From Acidimicrobiaceae bacterium (GTDB taxonomy: Bacteria; Actinomycetota; Acidimicrobiia; Acidimicrobiales; RAAP-2): a stretch of DNA of 8,534 nucleotides. Below the pieces are notes generated by a model. That model saw only the letters and a list, made by a program, of their open reading frames with translations, had not been told where the DNA came from and searched no databases. Every line of letters begins with the position of its first letter. Position 1 is the first letter of the stretch. Both the position numbers and the translations under genes were made by a program. Positions 1 through 6,160 of the stretch are shown piece after piece. Where the stretch lies: positions 3,500 to 12,033 of the forward strand of contig PMFY01000334.1 in assembly GCA_003157945.1 (NCBI GenBank), read 5' to 3'.

Positions 1-873
1 ACCACCGACACCGCCTGGGACGGCCCCCTCGACGACCCGTCGTGCACCCCCGAGGACGTCGACTACATCCTGGGCGCCGCCAACGCCGTCTCGACCCGCC
101 AGCTCACCCGGGCCGACATCACCGGCATCTGGTCGGGGCTCCGGCCCCTGCTCGCCCCGGAGCAGAAGGGCGCGTCGAGCGAGCGGACCGCCGACCTGTC
201 GCGCCGCCACACGGTGCGCACCTCGGACAGCGGGATGGTGAGCGTGACCGGCGGCAAGCTGACCACCTACCGCAAGATGGCCGAGGACACGGTCGACGTG
301 GCGGTCGGGGTGCTGGGTCGGCGGGGACTGCGCTGCCGCACCAAGAACCTCCGGCTCCTCGGAGCCCCACCGGGTGGACGGGTGACACCCCGGGCCGGCG
401 GGGCCGGGGCCAACGTCCGCTCGGACCCCGCCCACCCCGAGGCGTCGCGGGCCACCCACCTGGCCGGTCGCTTCGGCACCGAGGTCCCGGCGGTCCTGGC
501 CATGGCCGAGGGGCGGCCCGAACTGCTCGAGCCGCTGGTCGAGGGTCTCCCCTACCTGACGGTCGAAGCCCTGTGGGCCGTACGCCGCGAGATGGCCGGC
601 ACCGTCGCCGACGTGCTGGACCGCCGCACCCAGTCGGCCTACCGGGACGCCCGGGCGACGGCCGCGGCCGCCACGAAGGTCGCCGCCCTGATCGGCCCGG
701 AGCTGGGCTGGGACGACGAACGCCGACGCACCGAGGCCGACGCCTACGCCGCCCGCCTCCGGGCCGATCTGGCCCGGGCCGGGCTCGACCCGGACCCGGT
801 GGGCCGTGCCGGGACGGAGGCCGGTGCCGCCCGCGACGCACCCGCCTCCGCGACCGCGTCGGTCGAGTCGTGA
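1..873 (+). CDS. glpD: Aerobic glycerol-3-phosphate dehydrogenase, C-terminal part (5' end outside window)
   Basis: The reading frame is open from base 1, with no start in the window, and encodes 290 residues before TGA. This is about the last half of a GlpD (family length roughly 500-580). GlpD is an FAD enzyme at the inner face of the membrane that oxidises sn-glycerol-3-phosphate to DHAP and passes electrons to quinone. Visible evidence: the opening TTDT, then EDVDYIL, then GLRPL at fragment residues 46-50 and GGKLTTYRKMAED at residues 84-96. The Arg and Lys in the last two correspond to phosphate/substrate-binding residues of E. coli GlpD. A helical C-terminal cap domain follows (RFGTEVPAVLAMAE, LPYLTVEALWAVRREMAGTVADVLDRRT, then LGWDD), typical of actinobacterial GlpD. 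The tail after about residue 265 is Ala/Arg-rich and poorly conserved. The stop overlaps the next gene's GTG start by four bases, implying an operon. I see no frameshift. Confidence 0.95.
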   Translation, partial: TTDTAWDGPLDDPSCTPEDVDYILGAANAVSTRQLTRADITGIWSGLRPLLAPEQKGASSERTADLSRRHTVRTSDSGMVSVTGGKLTTYRKMAEDTVDVAVGVLGRRGLRCRTKNLRLLGAPPGGRVTPRAGGAGANVRSDPAHPEASRATHLAGRFGTEVPAVLAMAEGRPELLEPLVEGLPYLTVEALWAVRREMAGTVADVLDRRTQSAYRDARATAAAATKVAALIGPELGWDDERRRTEADAYAARLRADLARAGLDPDPVGRAGTEAGAARDAPASATASVES

Positions 874-2390
874 CCCGCCCGACGCCCGTCACGCCCGTCG
901 ACGCCGGCCCGGCCGGCGTGGTGGACCACCTCGACACGGCGCGGGTGTCCGTCGATGGCGACCTGGCCCGCCGCCTGGCCGAGGTCTGCGACTCGGTCTC
1001 GGACCTGGACGAGGACCGCGCCGAGGCCGGCCGGGACTGGTGGCCCGTGGCCATCGGGTGGGCGGCGGCCGGCGCCGTACCCTCCCGGCCCGCCCTGGTG
1101 GCCCGACCCACCGACACCGCCCAGGTATCGGCCGTGCTCGCCCTCTGCGATGACGCCCGGGTGCCGGTCACGCCGGCCGGCGGGCGCAGCGGCGTCTGCG
1201 GCGCCTCGGTCCCCCTGTTCGGCGGCGTGGCCCTCGACCTGTGCGGACTCGACGGCATCACCGACGTCGACGACACCTCGCTCGTGGCCGACCTGCGCGC
1301 CGGCACCTTCGGGCCCGACGTGGAGTCGGGACTGCGGGACGGCCACGGGCTCACGCTCGGGCACTGGCCCCAGTCGATGGACCTGTCCACGGTGGGTGGG
1401 TGGCTGGCCTGCCGGGGCGCCGGCCAGTACTCCAACCGCTACGGCAAGATCGAGGACATGGTGCTGGGCCTCGAGGTGGTGCTCGCCGACGGCCGCATCG
1501 TCCACACCGGGGGACGCGGCCCGCGCTCGGCCACCGGCCCCGACCTCACCCAGCTCTTCGTCGGCAGCGAGGGCACGCTCGGGGTCATCACCGAGGGCCG
1601 GTTCCGGGTGCACCCGGTGCCCACGGGCGAGGGGCGTCGGGCCTTCGGGTTCGCGTCGTTCGCCGACGGCCTCGACGCCTGTCGCCACATCCTCCGCCGC
1701 GGTGCCACTCCCGCCGTCCTGCGCCTCTACGACGCCACCGAGTCGGGTCGCAACTTCGACCAGCCCGACACCAATGTGCTGGTCGTGCTCGACGAGGCCG
1801 ATCCGGCCCTGGTCGACGCCACCCTGGGCGTGGTCGACGCCGAATGCGCCGGTGCCGCCGTGCTCGACGACGGTCTCGTCGACCGGTGGCTCACCCACCG
1901 CAACGACGTCTCGGCGCTCGCACCGTTGTGGCGGGCGGGCGTGGTGGTCGACACCGTCGAGGTCGCCGGCCGCTGGGCGACGCTGCCCGGCCTCTACGAC
2001 GCCGTCGTCGGGGCGCTCGGTCGGGTGCCGGGCACGCTGGCCGCCTCCTCGCACCAGAGCCACGCCTACACCGACGGCGCCTGCCTGTACTTCACCTTCG
2101 CCGGCCGCCCGCCCGAGGAGCGGCGCCAGGACACGGCGGCCCACGACGCCTGGGTGGCCGACTACTACCGACGGGCATGGGACGAAGTCAGCCGGGCCAC
2201 GCTGGACGCCGGTGGGGCGCTGAGCCACCACCACGGCATCGGCATCAACCGGGGCCGCTTCCTCGCCGACGCCCTCGGTGGCGCGTTCGACGTGCTGGCG
2301 TCGCTGAAGGCGGCCCTCGACCCCCACGGGATCCTCAACCCCGGCAAGCTCGGCCTGCCCACCCACTACGGCGAGGTGCCCTGGCCGTGA
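870..2390 (+). CDS. FAD-binding oxidase of the alkyl-dihydroxyacetone-phosphate synthase (AGPS) type
   Basis: Protein of 506 residues. The frame stays open far upstream, but the GTG at 870 overlaps the glpD stop (GTGA) and family similarity begins shortly after it, so I chose that start. No Shine-Dalgarno is visible, suggesting translational coupling. It belongs to the vanillyl-alcohol-oxidase-type FAD family: FAD-binding PVTPAGGRSGV at 99-109, HWPQSMDLSTVGGW at 165-178, GNRYGKIED-like SNRYGKIEDMV just after, and GSEGTLGVIT at 232-241. AGPS-like marks are LRLYD at 284-288 (Arg285 matching a key Arg of animal AGPS), ACLYFTFA with Tyr407, and SHHHGIG with a His triplet at 453-455. AGPS swaps the acyl chain of acyl-DHAP for a fatty alcohol, the step that makes ether lipids. 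Placement beside GlpD (a DHAP producer) and a kinase fits a triose-phosphate-linked substrate. The Arg515 segment of animal AGPS is not recognisable, so a different oxidase reaction is possible. Family confidence is high; exact reaction uncertain. Confidence 0.9.
   Translation: MTRPTPVTPVDAGPAGVVDHLDTARVSVDGDLARRLAEVCDSVSDLDEDRAEAGRDWWPVAIGWAAAGAVPSRPALVARPTDTAQVSAVLALCDDARVPVTPAGGRSGVCGASVPLFGGVALDLCGLDGITDVDDTSLVADLRAGTFGPDVESGLRDGHGLTLGHWPQSMDLSTVGGWLACRGAGQYSNRYGKIEDMVLGLEVVLADGRIVHTGGRGPRSATGPDLTQLFVGSEGTLGVITEGRFRVHPVPTGEGRRAFGFASFADGLDACRHILRRGATPAVLRLYDATESGRNFDQPDTNVLVVLDEADPALVDATLGVVDAECAGAAVLDDGLVDRWLTHRNDVSALAPLWRAGVVVDTVEVAGRWATLPGLYDAVVGALGRVPGTLAASSHQSHAYTDGACLYFTFAGRPPEERRQDTAAHDAWVADYYRRAWDEVSRATLDAGGALSHHHGIGINRGRFLADALGGAFDVLASLKAALDPHGILNPGKLGLPTHYGEVPWP
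2373..2378 (+). promoter_or_regulatory. Weak Shine-Dalgarno before the FGGY kinase
   Basis: GAGGTG lies inside the last codons of the AGPS-like gene, eight bases ahead of the GTG start at 2387. It supports that start together with the four-base stop/start overlap. The starts at 870 and 5039 have no comparable purine-rich motif, and the one at 6157 has only a poor GGCGG, so those probably rely on re-initiation after the upstream stop. Confidence 0.5.
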
Positions 2391-3856
2391 GCATCCTCGT
2401 CGTCGACGTCGGCACCTCGGGGGTGCGCGGAGCCGTCGTGCGCCCCGACGCCACCGTGGAGCACATCCACCACGTGCCGGTCCTGCCCGACACCCCGTTC
2501 CCCGGCCTCGTCGAGTTCGACGGCACGGCCATCGCCTCGGCCGTCGCCGAGGTGGCCGCCCGCAGCCTGGCGGACGGCGGCCCGGTGGCGGCCGTCGGGA
2601 TCGCCAACCAGCGGGCCTCGACTCTGGTGTGGGACCGGGCGACGGGCGTGCCCGTCGGGCCGGGACTCGGTTGGCAGGACCTGCGGACCGTCGGGACCTG
2701 CCTCGAGCTGCAGGCCCAGGGCATCCGTGTCGCCCCCAACGCCTCGGCCACCAAGCTGGCCGCCATCCTCGACCTCGCCGACCCCGACCGGTCCCGGTCC
2801 GAGCGCGGCGAGCTGGCCTTCGGCACCATCGACACCTGGGTGGCCTGGATACTGTCCGAGGGGGCGCTGCACGTCACCGACGCCTCCAACGCCGGTGTGA
2901 CGGGCCTCATCCACGGCGACGGACGGGGCTGGAGCCGCTCGCTGCTCGACGCCCTGCGGATCCCCGAGGCGGTCCTGCCCACCATCGTCGACTCGTCGGG
3001 GGTCCTCGGCACCGCCACCTCGCTCGACGGCGCCCCACCCATCGCCGGCATGGCCGGGGACCAGCAGGCCTCGCTCATCGGGCAGAGCTGCACGAGCGCC
3101 GGCCAGGCCAAGGCCACCTTCGGGACCGGGGGCATGCTCGACCAGTGCCTCGGCGTCGACCGGCCCCCGCAGGCCGTGCGCGGGCCGGCCGGCACCATCC
3201 CGATCATCGCCTGGCGCCGGAACGGCGTCGACACGTGGGGCATCGAGGCCATCATGCTGTCGGCCGGCACCTGCGTGGAGTGGCTGCGCGACGACCTCGC
3301 CATCATCGCCGACGCCGCCGACTCGGCGGTCGTGGCCGCCGCGTGCGAGGACACCGGCGACGTCTGGTTCGTGCCCGCCCTCCTCGGCCTCGGCACGCCG
3401 GTCTGGGACTTCGGCGCCCGGGGCACGTTCACCGGGCTGACCCGGGGCAGTGGGCGGCCGGAGCTCGTCCGGGCCGTGCTCGAGGGCGTGGCCCACCGGG
3501 GCGCCGACCTGCTCGAGGCGGCCGAGGCCGACTCGGGACTGTCCGTCGGCGCCCTGCGGGTCGACGGGGGGATGACCGCCAATCCCGTCTTCACGCAGGC
3601 CCTGGCCGACGCCTGCGGCCGACCCGTGGAGGTGGCGCCGATCCTCGAGGCCACCACCCTGGGTGCGGCCTTCCTGGCCGGGATGGCCACGGGCACCTGG
3701 GCCGACGAGGACGACGTGGCCGCCGCCTGGATCCCCCGGGTGGAGGTGCTGCCGACCCGGTCGGACACCGAGCGGACGGCGGCGCGCGCCCGCTGGCTCG
3801 AGGCCCGGTCCCGGGCCGAGGGGGCGGTTCCGGAACTGTCCGGCATCGACTTCTGA
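2387..3856 (+). CDS. FGGY-family carbohydrate/polyol kinase, glycerol-kinase-like with altered substrate pocket
   Basis: Protein of 489 residues, normal length for FGGY kinases. The start is the GTG overlapping the previous stop. The frame is open upstream, but the ATPase-fold phosphate motif DVGTSGVRG at residues 7-15 must lie near the N-terminus. Other family marks: NQRAST at 74-79, GTIDTWVAWIL at 146-156, AGMAGDQQ at 220-227 with the predicted catalytic base Asp225, KATFGTGG at 242-249, the ATP-site motif DGGMTANP from 393, and TTLGAAFLAGMA near the end. Such kinases phosphorylate a sugar or polyol with ATP in the cytosol. The overall pattern is closest to GlpK. However, E. coli GlpK uses Arg83-Glu84, Tyr135 and Asp245 for glycerol. 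Here Arg76 and Asp225 are kept, Glu becomes Ala77 and Tyr becomes Asn118. The GlpK loop that binds fructose-1,6-bisphosphate (GGKGGTR) also seems absent, replaced by a shorter SLDGAPP. Context still points to glycerol or a C3 derivative, but the substrate cannot be assigned. Confidence 0.9.
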   Translation: MSILVVDVGTSGVRGAVVRPDATVEHIHHVPVLPDTPFPGLVEFDGTAIASAVAEVAARSLADGGPVAAVGIANQRASTLVWDRATGVPVGPGLGWQDLRTVGTCLELQAQGIRVAPNASATKLAAILDLADPDRSRSERGELAFGTIDTWVAWILSEGALHVTDASNAGVTGLIHGDGRGWSRSLLDALRIPEAVLPTIVDSSGVLGTATSLDGAPPIAGMAGDQQASLIGQSCTSAGQAKATFGTGGMLDQCLGVDRPPQAVRGPAGTIPIIAWRRNGVDTWGIEAIMLSAGTCVEWLRDDLAIIADAADSAVVAAACEDTGDVWFVPALLGLGTPVWDFGARGTFTGLTRGSGRPELVRAVLEGVAHRGADLLEAAEADSGLSVGALRVDGGMTANPVFTQALADACGRPVEVAPILEATTLGAAFLAGMATGTWADEDDVAAAWIPRVEVLPTRSDTERTAARARWLEARSRAEGAVPELSGIDF

Positions 3857-3894
3857 GCCGGCCCGGACCGACCACTGCGCCGGGGGACGGTGCG

Positions 3895-3924
3895 TTGTGG
3901 TCACGCAGAGTGGCCCCCTACACT
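3895..3924 (+). promoter_or_regulatory. Predicted housekeeping-type promoter of the moxR operon
   Basis: TTGTGG (3895-3900) as a -35 and TACACT (3919-3924) as a -10 are separated by 18 bases. This is the least GC-rich stretch of the only intergenic gap, just after the kinase stop. The -10 fits the actinobacterial TANNNT pattern. Transcription would begin near 3930-3932, leaving a leader of about 62 bases before the ATG at 3993. It is a prediction from motif match and position only. Confidence 0.5.
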
Positions 3925-3931
3925 GGGAGTT

Positions 3932-3950
3932 CGGTGCAGCCGCGGCACCG
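3932..3950 (+). repeat. Perfect inverted repeat at the start of the moxR leader
   Basis: CGGTGC (3932-3937) pairs with GCACCG (3945-3950) around a seven-base loop. It begins about eight bases after the predicted -10, so it could be an operator at the transcription start or a hairpin at the 5' end of the mRNA. Six-base stems are fairly common by chance at this GC content. Confidence 0.35.
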
Positions 3951-3959
3951 TCGCCGACC

Positions 3960-3978
3960 CCACCGGCCGAGGCCGGGG
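3960..3978 (+). repeat. Second leader hairpin, directly ahead of the ribosome binding site
   Basis: CCGGC (3963-3967) pairs with GCCGG (3972-3976) around the tetraloop CGAG. Two further C-G pairs (3960-3961 with 3977-3978) can form past a bulged A at 3962. The base of the stem is four bases from the AGGAG at 3983, so the folded state could affect ribosome access. There is no U-run, so it does not look like an intrinsic terminator. Confidence 0.35.
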
Positions 3979-3982
3979 AAGC

Positions 3983-3987
3983 AGGAG
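3983..3987 (+). promoter_or_regulatory. Shine-Dalgarno of moxR
   Basis: AGGAG sits five bases ahead of the ATG at 3993. It is the strongest ribosome binding site in the window and fixes the moxR start, against in-frame upstream GTG codons (for example 3897) that would lie within or before the predicted promoter. Confidence 0.8.
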
Positions 3988-3992
3988 ACCCC

Positions 3993-5042
3993 ATGACCAC
4001 CGGCATCGAGACACGGGGTTCGGGGGACCTGCCACTCCCGACTCCCCTCGCCGTGCCCGAGGCCGTGCCCGTGGCCGCCGCCGATGCCTCCGGCTCGTCC
4101 GGGGGCGACGCCGCCGTGGCCGATGCCGTGGAGCTGGCCCGCAGCCTGCACGCCACCCTCTCCGGCGTCCTGCTCGGGACGCCCGTCGCCGTGACCACGG
4201 CCGTGGTCGCCGCGCTCTCGGGCTCCCACCTCCTCATCGAGGACGTGCCCGGCGTGGGCAAGACCGTGCTGGCCCGGGCGCTGGCCACCGCCCTCGGGGC
4301 CGAGCTGTCCCGGGTCCAGGGTCATCCCGACCTGCTGCCGTCCGACATCACCGGCGTGACCGTCTTCTCCCCCGACACCGCCACCTGGGAGTTCCGGCCC
4401 GGTCCCGTCTTCGCCCACGTCGTCCTCCTGGACGAGATGAACCGCACGCCACCGCGCACCCAGTCGGCCCTCCTCGAGTCGATGGAGGAGCAGCAGGTGT
4501 CCGTCGACGGCGAGTCCTGGCCGCTCCCCCGCCCCCACCTGGTCATCGGCACCCAGAACCCCGTCGGCCAGGTCGGCACCTACCCCCTGGCCGAGAGCCA
4601 GCTCGACCGCTTCGGCCTGTCGACCTCGATCGGCTACCCGGACGCCGAGGTGGAGACCCGCCTCGTGCTCCACAGCGGCGGGCGCTACGCACTCGACGCA
4701 CTGACCCCGGTGGCCGACACCGCACGCTGGGAGCGGGCCATCGCCGCCACGGCCCGGGTGCACGTGGTCCACGAGGTCGCCGCCTACGCCGTGGCGCTGG
4801 TGCGGGCCACGCGGGCGAGCGGCAGCGTCCGCCTCGGAGCGAGCCCGCGGGCGGCGATCTCGATGCTGCGCAGTGCCCAGGCGCACGCCGTGCTGGCCGG
4901 CCGGCCCTACGTCACCCCGGGTGACGTCCAGGCCGTGGCCGTCGCCTGCCTGTCGCACCGGCTCCTCGCCGACGGTGGCGAGGGCGGCAACGCGGCACTG
5001 GTCGGACACATCATCGCCGACACCCCCGCGCCGACCACGTGA
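3993..5042 (+). CDS. moxR: MoxR-family AAA+ ATPase
   Basis: Protein of 349 residues, starting at the only ATG among the operon starts and preceded by AGGAG. Domains: a low-complexity Ala/Pro/Ser/Gly-rich N-terminus (about 1-40), an AAA+ core, and a C-terminal lid. Walker A is GVGKT at 87-91 (Lys90), Walker B LLDEMNR at 145-151 (Asp147, Glu148), sensor 1 GTQNP at 186-190 (Asn189), and an ESQLDRF segment at 201-207 with Arg206 as the likely arginine finger. RVQGHPDLLPSDITGV at 107-122 is diagnostic for MoxR (usually RVQFTPDLLPSD; here Gly-His replaces Phe-Thr). The lid carries GASPRAAISMLRSAQAHA and a PGDVQAVA segment. MoxR proteins are cytosolic hexameric ATPases, usually encoded beside DUF58 or VWA proteins, and are thought to act as chaperones that assemble or activate them. 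Here the gene leads an operon and overlaps the DUF58 gene by GTGA. All catalytic residues are present, so it should be active. Confidence 0.95.
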   Translation: MTTGIETRGSGDLPLPTPLAVPEAVPVAAADASGSSGGDAAVADAVELARSLHATLSGVLLGTPVAVTTAVVAALSGSHLLIEDVPGVGKTVLARALATALGAELSRVQGHPDLLPSDITGVTVFSPDTATWEFRPGPVFAHVVLLDEMNRTPPRTQSALLESMEEQQVSVDGESWPLPRPHLVIGTQNPVGQVGTYPLAESQLDRFGLSTSIGYPDAEVETRLVLHSGGRYALDALTPVADTARWERAIAATARVHVVHEVAAYAVALVRATRASGSVRLGASPRAAISMLRSAQAHAVLAGRPYVTPGDVQAVAVACLSHRLLADGGEGGNAALVGHIIADTPAPTT

Positions 5043-6160
5043 GCCGGGCGTCGGCCCCCCGTCCCCGGCAGGGCCGGTGGCGGGCGGTCCAGGCCGCCCT
5101 GGTCGGGATCGCCGCCGGCATGGCCGGCGTCGCCCTGTCCCGCGTCCTGCTCGGGCCGGCCGCCGCCCCGGTGGGCATCGCCATCGGCGCCGGCGCCCTC
5201 GTGGTCGGCACCCTGGTGTCGTGGCGACTCGACCATCGGCGCCGACCGCCCGACTCCCCCGCCCTGCCCCGTGGCCTCCGCCTCCGGCGACGCGTCCACC
5301 CGGTGGCCTGGGTCGCCCCGGTGGCCGGCAGTGTCATCACCATGCTCGCCTGGGCCGGGGTCGCCCACTCGAGCGGTTCGGGCTGGGTGCAGGCCGTGGG
5401 TGCGCTGCTCGGTGCGTTCCTGCTGGTCGGCCTGGTGGCTCCGGTGGTCCCGGCCAGCCGGGCCCGGGTGACGTGCACGGCGTGCCCCGGCGACGGCCAG
5501 GCCGGGCGGCCGGTCGAGCTGACCTTCGAGGCCGACCGACCGGTGCGCATCCGACTCCGCTTCCCCGTCGGGCCCGACCGCCAGGCCGGCGGGGGCCAGC
5601 GCGGCTCGCGGTCGGTCGTGGTGACCGGCACGCCGGGCCGCAGGGGCGTCCTCGACGCGGTGATCGCGGAGGTGGCCTCGAGCGCACCGTTCGGTCTCCT
5701 CTGGTGGGCCCGGGACGTGGAGCTCCCGCTCCCCCGCCTGCTGCACATCGCCCCGCGCACGGGTGAGGCCGGGCCGCCCCTGACCACGATGGACGACGCC
5801 CAGGGCGAGGCCTCGCTGCGCGTCCACGCCTCGATCGGCGAGCCCCGCGGTGTCCGGCCCTACGCCCCCGGCGATCCCCGCCGCACCGTGCACTGGCCCG
5901 CCACCTCGCACGCCGGCACCCTCATGGTGCGCGAGTCCGAGCGCCAGACCGATGACCCGGTGCTGGTGGAGCTCGTCCTCCCGGCCGACCCGGCCGGCGC
6001 CGAGGCCGAGGCGGAGCGCATGATGGCCGCAGTGGGCACCTGCCTGGCCGGTCACCGTCCCGTGGTCCTCGTCACCCGGGAGGCCGACGGTCGTGTGGCG
6101 CGGCCCGTCCTCGACCGCGTCGACCTCGGTCGACGCCTGGCCCGGGCGGTACCGGCGTGA
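5039..6160 (+). CDS. Membrane-anchored DUF58 protein
   Basis: Protein of 373 residues beginning at a GTG that overlaps the moxR stop; there is no Shine-Dalgarno, so coupling to moxR is likely. Four hydrophobic segments are visible near residues 17-38, 43-62, 89-109 and 116-138, with an Arg-rich linker at 63-87. A beta-rich region follows (about 141-255). The DUF58 signature lies at 267-290: GEPRGVRPYAPGDP then RRTVHWPATS, followed by GTLMVRESE; the family consensus is roughly R-x-Y-x-PGD-x-R-x-I-D-W-x-A. The downstream stretch VLVELVLPAD occupies the place where VWA-like domains carry a DxSxS metal site, and no such motif is present. DUF58 function is not established. The proteins are usual partners of MoxR ATPases, and the linked transglutaminase suggests a joint envelope role. 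Two membrane helices are more usual than four, so topology should be checked. Family call is firm; function is not. Confidence 0.88.
   Translation: MSRASAPRPRQGRWRAVQAALVGIAAGMAGVALSRVLLGPAAAPVGIAIGAGALVVGTLVSWRLDHRRRPPDSPALPRGLRLRRRVHPVAWVAPVAGSVITMLAWAGVAHSSGSGWVQAVGALLGAFLLVGLVAPVVPASRARVTCTACPGDGQAGRPVELTFEADRPVRIRLRFPVGPDRQAGGGQRGSRSVVVTGTPGRRGVLDAVIAEVASSAPFGLLWWARDVELPLPRLLHIAPRTGEAGPPLTTMDDAQGEASLRVHASIGEPRGVRPYAPGDPRRTVHWPATSHAGTLMVRESERQTDDPVLVELVLPADPAGAEAEAERMMAAVGTCLAGHRPVVLVTREADGRVARPVLDRVDLGRRLARAVPA

Noticed and set aside
42..869. Upstream extension of the AGPS-like frame within glpD
   Set aside because: The extension is Arg/Pro/Gly-rich and antagonistic to the clear GlpD frame. 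The GTG at 870 gives a normal family length and the GTGA overlap.
744..2366. Minus-strand open frame (540 codons) mirroring the AGPS-like gene
   Set aside because: The opposite strand has clear FAD-binding and active-site motifs, and the mirror frame has none. Stop codons are simply rare at this GC content.
1241..2386. Upstream extension of the FGGY kinase frame within the AGPS-like gene
   Set aside because: The FGGY fold begins with DVGTSG seven residues after the GTG at 2387; everything before it is an Arg-rich shadow.
3862..3884. Possible terminator hairpin after the kinase gene (CCCGG with CCGGG)
   Set aside because: Only five base pairs with a 13-base loop and no T-run; not better than chance at this GC content.
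4238..4252. Small palindromic and G/C-rich patches inside coding regions
   Set aside because: Such patches occur throughout the window and follow from codon choice; none was longer or better placed than expected, apart from the two leader repeats and the CCGGA repeat listed.
2366..4288. Long minus-strand open frame (640 codons) opposite the kinase and moxR genes
   Set aside because: The product is low-complexity Gly/Val/Ala/Arg text, and it spans two real genes plus the intergenic promoter. No plausible ribosome binding site or domain.
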